Below, piece after piece: positions 28,701 through 43,329 of a DNA stretch of 64,000 nt. The notes beneath the pieces were generated by a model, which did no database searches, had not been told where the DNA came from, and saw nothing but the letters and a program-made list of their open reading frames with translations. Both the position numbers and the translations under genes were made by a program. The stretch is from Siphonodentalium dalli (Eukaryota; Mollusca; Scaphopoda; Gadilida; Siphonodentaliidae): the NCBI GenBank assembly GCA_032622095.1, contig CP136062.1, positions 12,115,710 through 12,179,709 on the forward strand, given 5' to 3'. Each line of letters begins with the position of its first letter. Position 1 is the stretch's first letter.

Positions 28701-29335
28701 CAATATTCTTTCCATGAGAGAACTTCTGGTGATGTGAGGTCATTGAGTCCAGATCTGATCAGCTGAGCATCAAGCGCATGACTTTATCAGCACATTGAAG
28801 AATAAAATATGACATTTTCAGGTCTGCAAGGGTGATCCAAGATAACTGGATGTGGGTGTACATTGAATTAGTTGAATAAAGATATGCTCTCTTTGAATTG
28901 CTGAAGCATTTTCTTAAATGTGTCCAAGTTTTAGTGCTATTAACCTTCAAATGACCATACCCACCAGTGGAAATGACACACTTTTATGATATATATATGT
29001 ATATCACTGGCTATAAAATCCAAAATACTTGTTAAATTAGGTTCTTATAACAATTGAATTATGTGTCGTTGACATGCCCATGTTATGGGTCATTTGCATT
29101 ATCATGTGACTATTACCACCTTGAAAAAATTTGAAAATACCTTGAAAAATTGGCATTTTTTAATGAAAAATCTTACTATTTTTTTGGCTGATGTAAGTGA
29201 AAGAAGGCATCAGCAGCAAGAATAGCCACATCAAGCATGAGATATTCATTGGACTGAAATACCAGGCTCTGTAAAATGCATTAAAATGCTTTAAAGTGAC
29301 TCCCAGGAATCAAAAATGATAAAAAGCTATTTTTT

Positions 29336-29346
29336 CCCTTTAAGCG
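29336..29346 (+). other. MITE-free junction, unit 23 (CCCTTTAAGCG)
   Basis: One A is missing relative to the perfect empty site, and the monomer is 900 bp. This junction occurs once in the array. Confidence 0.9.
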
Positions 29347-32300
29347 ATAGCCCGCTTTTTCGCGGAATAATTGTAACTCCCTACATTTCTTCAGAATTTC
29401 CCATCAATGGAAAAAATGTGTTCAAAAACAATATCACTTCTGTGGTTCTTTATTTATCACACACAATTTAACCCCACCCCCTTTAACAAATTATTCATCA
29501 AAAAAGCACAATTTTCCACCACCAGTCATGTTCAGGCCCCATTTTCACTCAGTTTTAGGGGTCTGGTGTTGCAAACTTGGATCAGCTATGGAAGACTGTT
29601 CAATATTCTTTCCATGAGAGAACTTCTGGTGATGTGAGGTCATTGAGTCCAGATCTGATCAGCTGAGCATCAAGCGCATGACTTTATCAGCACATTGAAG
29701 AATAAAATATGACATTTTCAGGTCTGCAAGGGTGATCCAAGATAACTGGATGTGGGTGTACATTGAATTAGTTGAATAAAGATATGCTCTCTTTGAATTG
29801 CTGAAGCATTTTCTTAAATGTGTCCAAGTTTTAGTGCTATTAACCTTCAAATGACCATACCCACCAGTGGAAATGACACACTTTTATGATATATATATGT
29901 ATATCACTGGCTATAAAATCCAAAATACTTGTTAAATTAGGTTCTTATAACAATTGAATTATGTGTCGTTGACATGCCCATGTTATGGGTCATTTGCATT
30001 ATCATGTGACTATTACCACCTTGAAAAATTTTGAAAATACCTTGAAAAATTGGCATTTTTTAATGAAAAATCTTACTATTTTTTTGGCTGATGTAAGTGA
30101 AAGAAGGCATCAGCAGCAAGAATAGCCACATCAAGCATGAGATATTCATTGGACTGAAATACCAGGCTCTGTAAAATGCATTAAAATGCTTTAAAGTGAC
30201 TCCCAGGAATCAAAAATGATAAAAAGCTATTTTTTCCCTTTAGGTTACACTGGTGTAAATGTTTTCCATAGGCCTCAGTGCTAACGTTTTAGCGTATAGT
30301 GTTGCCAATATAAATGTTGGGTCCAAAATTTTCTTTAAATCTGAAAAATTGACATTTTGGGAAACTTTTTACACAAAAAAATCATGTCTGTCTAGCAGGG
30401 AATTCGCCTTTAAATCTTATGTTTTCGTAACTAGTGTCAGAACCGCATAAAAAAATACAGTCATATTTTAGACCACACCAAAAAATTCAAACTTCACTAC
30501 AAAGGGTTAATTCCTGTGCCAATGGTTATTTTACCTATGGGAAATCATAGGGAAGAGGTGTGATGATTTTTTTATGTGAAAAGCACACAAGGCTATTGAC
30601 CAATCAGGGCCCAGTGTCTATTTTATTCTCTCCTATATATTCCTCCCGCATCCGCTAGATGTCACTCGGAACCTTATTTACACCAGTGTAACCTAAAGCG
30701 ATAGCCCGCTTTTTCGCGGAATAATTGTAACTCCCTACATTTCTTCAGAATTTCCCATCAATGGAAAAAATGTGTTCAAAAACAATATCACTTCTGTGGT
30801 TCTTTATTTATCACACACAATTTAACCCCACCCCCTTTAACAAATTATTCATCAAAAAAGCACAATTTTCCACCACCAGTCATGTTCAGGCCCCATTTTC
30901 ACTCAGTTTTAGGGGTCTGGTGTTGCAAACTTGAATCAGCTATGGAAGACTGTTCAATATTCTTTCCATGTGAGAACTTCTGGTGATGTGAGGTCATTGA
31001 GTCCAGATCTGATCAGCTGAGCATCAAGCGCATGACTTTATCAGCACATTGAAGAATAAAATATGACATTTTCAGGTCTGCAAGGGTGATCCAAGATAAC
31101 TGGATGTGGGTGTACATTGAATTAGTTGAATAAAGATATGCTCTCTTTGAATTGCTGAAGCATTTTCTTAAATGTGTCCAAGTTTTAGTGCTATTAACCT
31201 TCAAATGACCATACCCACCAGTGGAAATGACACACTTTTATGATATATATATGTATATCACTGGCTATAAAATCCAAAATACTTGTTAAATTAGGTTCTT
31301 ATAACAATTGAATTATGTGTCGTTGACATGCCCATGTTATGGGTCATTTGCATTATCATGTGACTATTACCACCTTGAAAAATTTTGAAAATACCTTGAA
31401 AAATTGGCATTTTTTAATGAAAAATCTTACTATTTTTTTGGCTGATGTAAGTGAAAGAAGGCATCAGCAGCAAGAATAGCCACATCAAGCATGAGATATT
31501 CATTGGACTGAAATACCAGGCTCTGTAAAATGCATTAAAATGCTTTAAAGTGACTCCCAGGAATCAAAAATGATAAAAAGCTATTTTTTCCCTTTAGGTT
31601 ACACTGGTGTAAATGTTTTCCATAGGCCTCAGTGCTAACGTTTTAGCGTATAGTGTTGCCAATATAAATGTTGGGTCCAAAATTTTCTTTAAATCTGAAA
31701 AATTGACATTTTGGGAAACTTTTTACACAAAAAAATCATGTCTGTCTAGCAGGGAATTCGCCTTTAAATCTTATGTTTTCGTAACTAGTGTCAGAACCGC
31801 ATAAAAAAATACAGTCATATTTTAGACCACACCAAAAAATTCAAACTTCACTACAAAGGGTTAATTCCTGTGCCAATGGTTATTTTACCTATGAGAAATC
31901 ATAGGGAAGAGGTGTGATGATTTTTTTATGTGAAAAGCACACAAGGCTATTGACCAATCAGGGCCCAGTGTCTATTTTATTCTCTCCTATATATTCCTCC
32001 CGCATCCGCTAGATGTCACTCGGAACCTTATTTACACCAGTGTAACCTAAAGCGATAGCCCGCTTTTTCGCGGAATAATTGTAACTCCCTACATTTCTTC
32101 AGAATTTCCCATCAATGGAAAAAATGTGTTCAAAAACAATATCACTTCTGTGGTTCTTTATTTATCACACACAATTTAACCCCACCCCCTTTAACAAATT
32201 ATTCATCAAAAAAGCACAATTTTCCACCACCAGTCATGTTCAGGCCCCATTTTCACTCAGTTTTAGGGGTCTGGTGTTGCAAACTTGGATCAGCTATGGA

Positions 32301-35300
32301 AGACTGTTCAATATTCTTTCCATGAGAGAACTTCTGGTGATGTGAGGTCATTGAGTCCAGATCTGATCAGCTGAGCATCAAGCGCATGACTTTATCAGCA
32401 CATTGAAGAATAAAATATGACATTTTCAGGTCTGCAAGGGTGATCCAAGATAACTGGATGTGGGTGTACATTGAATTAGTTGAATAAAGATATGCTCTCT
32501 TTGAATTGCTGAAGCATTTTCTTAAATGTGTCCAAGTTTTAGTGCTATTAACCTTCAAATGACCATACCCACCAGTGGATATGACACACTTTTATGATAT
32601 ATATATGTATATCACTGGCTATAAAATCCAAAATACTTGTTAAATTAGGTTCTTATGACAATTGAATTATGTGTCGTTGACATGCCCATGTTATGGGTCA
32701 TTTGCATTATCATGTGATTATTACCACCTTGAAAATTTTTGAAAATACCTTGAAAAATTGGCATTTTTTAATGAAAAATCTTACTATTTTTTTGGCTGAT
32801 GTAAGTGAAAGAAGGCATCAGCAGCAAGAATAGCCACATCAAGCATGAGATATTCATTGGACTGAAATACCAGGCTCTGTAAAATGCATTAAAATGCTTT
32901 AAAGTGACTCCCAGGAATCAAAAATGATAAAAAGCTATTTTTTCCCTTTAGGTTACACTGGTGTAAATGTTTTCCATAGGCCTCAGTGCTAACGTTTTAG
33001 CGTATAGTGTTGCCAATATAAATGTTGGGTCCAAAATTTTCTTTAAATCTGAAAAATTGACATTTTGGGAAACTTTTTACACAAAAAAATCATGTCTGTC
33101 TAGCAGGGAATTCGCCTTTAAATCTTATGTTTTCGTAACTAGTGTCAGAACCGCATAAAAAAATACAGTCATATTTTAGACCACACCAAAAAATTCAAAC
33201 TTCACTACAAAGGGTTAATTCCTGTGCCAATGGTTATTTTACCTATGGGAAATCATAGGGAAGAGGTGTGATGATTTTTTTATGTGAAAAGCACACAAGG
33301 CTATTGACCAATCAGGGCCCAGTGACTATTTTATTCTCTCCTATATATTCCTCCCGCATCCGCTAGATGTCACTCGGAACCTTATTTACACCAGTGTAAC
33401 CTAAAGCGATAGCCCGCTTTTTCGCGGAATAATTGTAACTCCCTACATTTCTTCAGAATTTCCCATCAATGGAAAAAATGTGTTCAAAAACAATATCACT
33501 TCTGTGGTTCTTTATTTATCACACACAATTTAACCCCACCCCCTTTAACAAATTATTCATCAAAAAAGCACAATTTTCCACCACCAGTCATGTTCAGGCC
33601 CCATTTTCACTCAGTTTTAGGGGTCTGGTGTTGCAAACTTGGATCAGCTATGGAAGACTGTTCAATATTCTTTCCATGAGAGAATTTCTGGTGATGTGAG
33701 GTCATTGAGTCCAGATCTGATCAGCTGAGCATCAAGCGCATGACTTTATCAGCACATTGAAGAATAAAATATGACATTTTCAGGTCTGCAAGGGTGATCC
33801 AAGATAACTGGATGTGGGTGTACATTGAATTAGTTGAATAAAGATATGCTCTCTTTGAATTGCTGAAGCATTTTCTTAAATGTGTCCAAGTTTTAGTGCT
33901 ATTAACCTTCAAATGACCATACCCACCAGTGGAAATGACACACTTTTATGATATATATATGTATATCACTGGCTATAAAATCCAAAATACTTGTTAAATT
34001 AGGTTCTTATAACAATTGAATTATGTGTCGTTGACATGCCCATGTTATGGGTCATTTGCATTATCATGTGACTATTACCACCTTGAAAAATTTTGAAAAT
34101 ACCTTGAAAAATTGGCATTTTTTAATGAAAAATCTTACTATTTTTTTGGCTGATGTAAGTGAAAGAAGGCATCAGCAGCAAGAATAGCCACATCAAGCAT
34201 GAGATATTCATTGGACTGAAATACCAGGCTCTGTAAAATGCATTAAAATGCTTTAAAGTGACTCCCAGGAATCAAAAATGATAAAAAGCTATTTTTTCCC
34301 TTTAGGTTACACTGGTGTAAATGTTTTCCATAGGCCTCAGTGCTAACGTTTTAGCGTATAGTGTTGCCAATATAAATGTTGGGTCCAAAATTTTCTTTAA
34401 ATCTGAAAAATTGACATTTTGGGAAACTTTTTACACAAAAAAATCATGTCTGTCTAGCAGGGAATTCGCCTTTAAATCTTATGTTTTCGTAACTAGTGTC
34501 AGAACCGCATAAAAAAATACAGTCATATTTTAGACCACACCAAAAAATTCAAACTTCACTACAAAGGGTTAATTCCTGTGCCAATGGTTATTTTACCTAT
34601 GGGAAATCATAGGGAAGAGGTGTGATGATTTTTTTATGTGAAAAGCACACAAGGCTATTGACCAATCAGGGCCCAGTGTCTATTTTATTCTCTCCTATAT
34701 ATTCCTCCCGCATCCGCTAGATGTCACTCGGAACCTTATTTACACCAGTGTAACCTAAAGCGATAGCCCGCTTTTTCGCGGAATAATTGTAACTCCCTAC
34801 ATTTCTTCAGAATTTCCCATCAATGGAAAAAATGTGTTCAAAAACAATATCACTTCTGTGGTTCTTTATTTATCACACACAATTTAACCCCACCCCCTTT
34901 AACAAATTATTCATCAAAAAAGCACAATTTTCCACCACCAGTCATGTTCAGGCCCCATTTTCACTCAGTTTTAGGGGTCTGGTGTTGCAAACTTGGATCA
35001 GCTATGGAAGACTGTTCAATATTCTTTCCATGAGAGAACTTCTGGTGATGTGAGGTCATTGAGTCCAGATCTGATCAGCTGAGCATCAAGCGCATGACTT
35101 TATCAGCACATTGAAGAATAAAATATGACATTTTCAGGTCTGCAAGGGTGATCCAAGATAACTGGATGTGGGTGTACATTGAATTAGTTGAATAAAGATA
35201 TGCTCTCTTTGAATTGCTGAAGCATTTTCTTAAATGTGTCCAAGTTTTAGTGCTATTAACCTTCAAATGACCATACCCACCAGTGGAAATGACACACTTT

Positions 35301-38300
35301 TATGATATATATATGTATATCACTGGCTATAAAATCCAAAATACTTGTTAAATTAGGTTCTTATAACAATTGAATTATGTGTCGTTGACATGCCCATGTT
35401 ATGGGTCATTTGCATTATCATGTGACTATTACCACCTTGAAAAAATTTGAAAATACCTTGAAAAATTGGCATTTTTTAATGAAAAATCTTACTATTTTTT
35501 TGGCTGATGTAAGTGAAAGAAGGCATCAGCAGCAAGAATAGCCACATCAAGCATGAGATATTCATTGGACTGAAATACCAGGCTCTGTAAAATGCATTAA
35601 AATGCTTTAAAGTGACTCCCAGGAATCAAAAATGATAAAAAGCTATTTTTTCCCTTTAGGTTACACTGGTGTAAATGTTTTCCATAGGCCTCAGTGCTAA
35701 CGTTTTAGCGTATAGTGTTGCCAATATAAATGTTGGGTCCAAAATTTTCTTTAAATCTGAAAAATTGACATTTTGGGAAACTTTTTACACAAAAAAATCA
35801 TGTCTGTCTAGCAGGGAATTCGCCTTTAAATCTTATGTTTTCGTAACTAGTGTCAGAACCGCATAAAAAAATACAGTCATATTTTAGACCACAACAAAAA
35901 ATTCAAACTTCACTACAAAGGGTTAATTCCTGTGCCAATGGTTATTTTACCTATGGGAAATCATAGGGAAGAGGTGTGATGATTTTTTTATGTGAAAAGC
36001 ACACAAGGCTATTGACCAATCAGGGCCCAGTGTCTATTTTATTCTCTCCTATATATTCCTCCCGCATCCGCTAGATGTCACTCGGAACCTTATTTACACC
36101 AGTGTAACCTAAAGCGATAGCCCGCTTTTTCGCGGAATAATTGTAACTCCCTACATTTCTTCAGAATTTCCCATCAATGGAAAAAATGTGTTCAAAAACA
36201 ATATCACTTCTGTGGTTCTTTATTTATCACACACAATTTAACCCCACCCCCTTTAACAAATTATTCATCAAAAAAGCACAATTTTCCACCACCAGTCATG
36301 TTCAGGCCCCATTTTCACTCAGTTTTAGGGGTCTGGTGTTGCAAACTTGGATCAGCTATGAAAGACTGTTCAATATTCTTTCCATGAGAGAACTTCTGGT
36401 GATGTGAGGTCATTGAGTCCAGATCTGATCAGCTGAGCATCAAGCGCATGACTTTATCAGCACATTGAAGAATAAAATATGACATTTTCAGGTCTGCAAG
36501 GGTGATCCAAGATAACTGGATGTGGGTGTACATTGAATTAGTTGAATAAAGATATGCTCTCTTTGAATTGCTGAAGCATTTTCTTAAATGTGTCCAAGTT
36601 TTAGTGCTATTAACCTTCAAATGACCATACCCACCAGTGGAAATGACACACTTTTATGATATATATATGTATATCACTGGCTATAAAATCCAAAATACTT
36701 GTTAAATTAGGTTCTTATAACAATTGAATTATGTGTCGTTGACATGCCCATGTTATGGGTCATTTGCATTATCATGTGACTATTACCACCTTGAAAAAAT
36801 TTGAAAATACCTTGAAAAATTGGCATTTTTTAATGAAAAATCTTACTATTTTTTTGGCTGATGTAAGTGAAAGAAGGCATCAGCAGCAAGAATAGCCACA
36901 TCAAGCATGAGATATTCATTGGACTGAAATACCAGGCTCTGTAAAATGCATTAAAATGCTTTAAAGTGACTCCCAGGAATCAAAAATGATAAAAAGCTAT
37001 TTTTTCCCTTTAGGTTACACTGGTGTAAATGTTTTCCATAGGCCTCAGTGCTAACGTTTTAGCGTATAGTGTTGCCAATATAAATGTTGGGTCCAAAATT
37101 TTCTTTAAATCTGAAAAATTGACATTTTGGGAAACTTTTTACACAAAAAAATCATGTCTGTCTAGCAGGGAATTCGCCTTTAAATCTTATGTTTTCGTAA
37201 CTAGTGTCAGAACCGCATAAAAAAATACAGTCATATTTTAGACCACACCAAAAAATTCAAACTTCACTACAAAGGGTTAATTCCTGTGCCAATGGTTATT
37301 TTACCTATGGGAAATCATAGGGAAGAGGTGTGATGATTTTTTTATGTGAAAAGCACACAAGGCTATTGACCAATCAGGGCCCAGTGTCTATTTTATTCTC
37401 TCCTATATATTCCTCCCGCATCCGCTAGATGTCACTCGGAACCTTATTTACACCAGTGTAACCTAAAGCGATAGCCCGCTTTTTCGCGGAATAATTGTAA
37501 CTCCCTACATTTCTTCAGAATTTCCCATCAATGGAAAAAATGTGTTCAAAAACAATATCACTTCTGTGGTTCTTTATTTATCACACACAATTTAACCCCA
37601 CCCCCTTTAACAAATTATTCATCAAAAAAGCACAATTTTCCACCACCAGTCATGTTCAGGCCCCATTTTCACTCAGTTTTAGGGGTCTGGTGTTGCAAAC
37701 TTGGATCAGCTATGGAAGACTGTTCAATATTCTTTCCATGAGAGAACTTCTGGTGATGTGAGGTCATTGAGTCCAGATCTGATCAGCTGAGCATCAAGCG
37801 CATGACTTTATCAGCACATTGAAGAATAAAATATGACATTTTCAGGTCTGCAAGGGTGATCCAAGATAACTGGATGTGGGTGTACATTGAATTAGTTGAA
37901 TAAAGATATGCTCTCTTTGAATTGCTGAAGCATTTTCTTAAATGTGTCCAAGTTTTAGTGCTATTAACCTTCAAATGACCATACCCACCAGTGGAAATGA
38001 CACACTTTTATGATATATATATGTATATCACTGGCTATAAAATCCAAAATACTTGTTAAATTAGGTTCTTATAACAATTGAATTATGTGTCGTTGACATG
38101 CCCATGTTATGGGTCATTTGCATTATCATGTGACTATTACCACCTTGAAAAATTTTGAAAATACCTTGAAAAATTGGCATTTTTTAATGAAAAATCTTAC
38201 TATTTTTTTGGCTGATGTAAGTGAAAGAAGGCATCAGCAGCAAGAATAGCCACATCAAGCATGAGATATTCATTGGACTGAAATACCAGGCTCTGTAAAA

Positions 38301-39720
38301 TGCATTAAAATGCTTTAAAGTGACTCCCAGGAATCAAAAATGATAAAAAGCTATTTTTTCCCTTTAGGTTACACTGGTGTAAATGTTTTCCATAGGCCTC
38401 AGTGCTAACGTTTTAGCGTATAGTGTTGCCAATATAAATGTTGGGTCCAAAAGTTTCTTTAAATCTGAAAAATTGACATTTTGGGAAACTTTTTACACAA
38501 AAAAATCATGTCTGTCTAGCAGGGAATTCGCCTTTAAATCTTATGTTTTCGTAACTAGTGTCAGAACCGCATAAAAAAATACAGTCATATTTTAGACCAC
38601 ACCAAAAAATTCAAACTTCACTACAAAGGGTTAATTCCTGTGCCAATGGTTATTTTACCTATGGGAAATCATAGGGAAGAGGTGTGATGATTTTTTTATG
38701 TGAAAAGCACACAAGGCTATTGACCAATCAGGGCCCAGTGACTATTTTATTCTCTCCTATATATTCCTCCCGCATCCGCTAGATGTCACTCGGAACCTTA
38801 TTTACACCAGTGTAACCTAAAGCGATAGCCCGCTTTTTCGCGGAATAATTGTAACTCCCTACATTTCTTCAGAATTTCCCATCAATGGAAAAAATGTGTT
38901 CAAAAACAATATCACTTCTGTGGTTCTTTATTTATCACACACAATTTAACCCCACCCCCTTTAACAAATTATTCATCAAAAAAGCACAATTTTCCACCAC
39001 CAGTCATGTTCAGGCCCCATTTTCACTCAGTTTTAGGGGTCTGGTGTTGCAAACTTGGATCAGCTATGGAAGACTGTTCAATATTCTTTCCATGAGAGAA
39101 TTTCTGGTGATGTGAGGTCATTGAGTCCAGATCTGATCAGCTGAGCATCAAGCGCATGACTTTATCAGCACATTGAAGAATAAAATATGACATTTTCAGG
39201 TCTGCAAGGGTGATCCAAGATAACTGGATGTGGGTGTACATTGAATTAGTTGAATAAAGATATGCTCTCTTTGAATTGCTGAAGCATTTTCTTAAATGTG
39301 TCCAAGTTTTAGTGCTATTAACCTTCAAATGACCATACCCACCAGTGGAAATGACACACTTTTATGATATATATATGTATATCACTGGCTATAAAATCCA
39401 AAATACTTGTTAAATTAGGTTCTTATAACAATTGAATTATGTGTCGTTGACATGCCCATGTTATGGGTCATTTGCATTATCATGTGACTATTACCACCTT
39501 GAAAAATTTTGAAAATACCTTGAAAAATTGGCATTTTTTAATGAAAAATCTTACTATTTTTTTGGCTGATGTAAGTGAAAGAAGGCATCAGCAGCAAGAA
39601 TAGCCACATCAAGCATGAGATATTCATTGGACTGAAATACCAGGCTCTGTAAAATGCATTAAAATGCTTTAAAGTGACTCCCAGGAATCAAAAATGATAA
39701 AAAGCTATTTTTTCCCTTTA

Positions 39721-40170
39721 GGTTACACTGGTGTAAATGTTTTCCATAGGCCTCAGTGCTAACGTTTTAGCGTATAGTGTTGCCAATATAAATGTTGGGT
39801 CCAAAATTTTCTTTAAATCTGAAAAATTGACATTTTGGGAAACTTTTTACACAAAAAAATCATGTCTGTCTAGCAGGGAATTCGCCTTTAAATCTTATGT
39901 TTTCGTAACTAGTGTCAGAACCGCATAAAAAAATACAGTCATATTTTAGACCACACCAAAAAATTCAAACTTCACTACAAAGGATTAATTCCTGTGCCAA
40001 TGGTTATTTTACCTATGGGAAATCATAGGGAAGAGGTGTGATGATTTTTTTATGTGAAAAGCACACAAGGCTATTGACCAATCAGGGCCCAGTGTCTATT
40101 TTATTCTCTCCTATATATTCCTCCCGCATCCGCTAGATGTCACTCGGAACCTTATTACACCAGTGTAACC
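39721..40170 (+). mobile_element. MITE copy with a damaged 3' TIR
   Basis: This copy is 450 bp because one T is missing from the 3' inverted repeat (ATTACACCAG instead of ATTTACACCAG). The TIR match is therefore interrupted near its inner edge. The outermost 14 bases are intact. Confidence 0.85.
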
Positions 40171-42420
40171 TAAAGCGATAGCCCGCTTTTTCGCGGAATA
40201 ATTGTAACTCCCTACATTTCTTCAGAATTTCCCATCAATGGAAAAAATGTGTTCAAAAACAATATCACTTCTGTGGTTCTTTATTTATCACACACAATTT
40301 AACCCCACCCCCTTTAACAAATTATTCATCAAAAAAGCACAATTTTCCACCACCAGTCATGTTCAGGCCCCATTTTCACTCAGTTTTAGGGGTCTGGTGT
40401 TGCAAACTTGGATCAGCTATGGAAGACTGTTCAATATTCTTTCCATGAGAGAATTTCTGGTGATGTGAGGTCATTGAGTCCAGATCTGATCAGCTGAGCA
40501 TCAAGCGCATGACTTTATCAGCACATTGAAGAATAAAATATGACATTTTCAGGTCTGCAAGGGTGATCCAAGATAACTGGATGTGGGTGTACATTGAATT
40601 AGTTGAATAAAGATATGCTCTCTTTGAATTGCTGAAGCATTTTCTTAAATGTGTCCAAGTTTTAGTGCTATTAACCTTCAAATGACCATACCCACCAGTG
40701 GAAATGACACACTTTTATGATATATATATGTATATCACTGGCTATAAAATCCAAAATACTTGTTAAATTAGGTTCTTATAACAATTGAATTATGTGTCGT
40801 TGACATGCCCATGTTATGGGTCATTTGCATTATCATGTGACTATTACCACCTTGAAAAATTTTGAAAATACCTTGAAAAATTGGCATTTTTTAATGAAAA
40901 ATCTTACTATTTTTTTGGCTGATGTAAGTGAAAGAAGGCATCAGCAGCAAGAATAGCCACATCAAGCATGAGATATTCATTGGACTGAAATACCAGGCTC
41001 TGTAAAATGCATTAAAATGCTTTAAAGTGACTCCCAGGAATCAAAAATGATAAAAAGCTATTTTTTCCCTTTAGGTTACACTGGTGTAAATGTTTTCCAT
41101 AGGCCTCAGTGCTAACGTTTTAGCGTATAGTGTTGCCAATATAAATGTTGGGTCCAAAATTTTCTTTAAATCTGAAAAATTGACATTTTGGGAAACTTTT
41201 TACACAAAAAAATCATGTCTGTCTAGCAGGGAATTCGCCTTTAAATCTTATGTTTTCGTAACTAGTGTCAGAACCGCATAAAAAAATACAGTCATATTTT
41301 AGACCACACCAAAAAATTCAAACTTCACTACAAAGGGTTAATTCCTGTGCCAATGGTTATTTTACCTATGGGAAATCATAGGGAAGAGGTGTGATGATTT
41401 TTTTATGTGAAAAGCACACAAGGCTATTGACCAATCAGGGCCCAGTGTCTATTTTATTCTCTCCTATATATTCCTCCCGCATCCGCTAGATGTCACTCGG
41501 AACCTTATTTACACCAGTGTAACCTAAAGCGATAGCCCGCTTTTTCGCGGAATAATTGTAACTCCCTACATTTCTTCAGAATTTCCCATCAATGGAAAAA
41601 ATGTGTTCAAAAACAATATCACTTCTGTGGTTCTTTATTTATCACACACAATTTAACCCCACCCCCTTTAACAAATTATTCATCAAAAAAGCACAATTTT
41701 CCACCACCAGTCATGTTCAGGCCCCATTTTCACTCAGTTTTAGGGGTCTGGTGTTGCAAACTTGGATCAGCTATGGAAGACTGTTCAATATTCTTTCCAT
41801 GAGAGAACTTCTGGTGATGTGAGGTCATTGAGTCCAGATCTGATCAGCTGAGCATCAAGCGCATGACTTTATCAGCACATTGAAGAATAAAATATGACAT
41901 TTTCAGGTCTGCAAGGGTGATCCAAGATAACTGGATGTGGGTGTACATTGAATTAGTTGAATAAAGATATGCTCTCTTTGAATTGCTGAAGCATTTTCTT
42001 AAATGTGTCCAAGTTTTAGTGCTATTAACCTTCAAATGACCATACCCACCAGTGGAAATGACACACTTTTATGATATATATATGTATATCACTGGCTATA
42101 AAATCCAAAATACTTGTTAAATTAGGTTCTTATAACAATTGAATTATGTGTCGTTGACATGCCCATGTTATGGGTCATTTGCATTATCATGTGACTATTA
42201 CCACCTTGAAAAAATTTGAAAATACCTTGAAAAATTGGCATTTTTTAATGAAAAATCTTACTATTTTTTTGGCTGATGTAAGTGAAAGAAGGCATCAGCA
42301 GCAAGAATAGCCACATCAAGCATGAGATATTCATTGGACTGAAATACCAGGCTCTGTAAAATGCATTAAAATGCTTTAAAGTGACTCCCAGGAATCAAAA
42401 ATGATAAAAAGCTATTTTTT

Positions 42421-42430
42421 CCCTTTAGCG
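42421..42430 (+). other. MITE-free junction, unit 33 (CCCTTTAGCG)
   Basis: Two A residues are missing on the right side of the target, and the monomer is 899 bp. It occurs once and is directly followed by another MITE-free unit. Confidence 0.9.
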
Positions 42431-43319
42431 ATAGCCCGCTTTTTCGCGGAATAATTGTAACTCCCTACATTTCTTCAGAATTTCCCATCAATGGAAAAAA
42501 TGTGTTCAAAAACAATATCACTTCTGTGGTTCTTTATTTATCACACACAATTTAACCCCACCCCCTTTAACAAATTATTCATCAAAAAAGCACAATTTTC
42601 CACCACCAGTCATGTTCAGGCCCCATTTTCACTCAGTTTTAGGGGTCTGGTGTTGCAAACTTGGATCAGCTATGGAAGACTGTTCAATATTCTTTCCATG
42701 AGAGAACTTCTGGTGATGTGAGGTCATTGAGTCCAGATCTGATCAGCTGAGCATCAAGCGCATGACTTTATCAGCACATTGAAGAATAAAATATGACATT
42801 TTCAGGTCTGCAAGGGTGATCCAAGATAACTGGATGTGGGTGTACATTGAATTAGTTGAATAAAGATATGCTCTCTTTGAATTGCTGAAGCATTTTCTTA
42901 AATGTGTCCAAGTTTTAGTGCTATTAACCTTCAAATGACCATACCCACCAGTGGAAATGACACACTTTTATGATATATATATGTATATCACTGGCTATAA
43001 AATCCAAAATACTTGTTAAATTAGGTTCTTATAACAATTGAATTATGTGTCGTTGACATGCCCATGTTATGGGTCATTTGCATTATCATGTGACTATTAC
43101 CACCTTGAAAAATTTTGAAAATACCTTGAAAAATTGGCATTTTTTAATGAAAAATCTTACTATTTTTTTGGCTGATGTAAGTGAAAGAAGGCATCAGCAG
43201 CAAGAATAGCCACATCAAGCATGAGATATTCATTGGACTGAAATACCAGGCTCTGTAAAATGCATTAAAATGCTTTAAAGTGACTCCCAGGAATCAAAAA
43301 TGATAAAAAGCTATTTTTT

Positions 43320-43329
43320 CCCTAAAGCG
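43320..43329 (+). other. MITE-free junction, unit 34 (CCCTAAAGCG)
   Basis: The unit shares the private variant AACTTGATGTGG (T for G) with unit 37, 3154 bp downstream. It is therefore part of a duplicated block. Confidence 0.9.
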
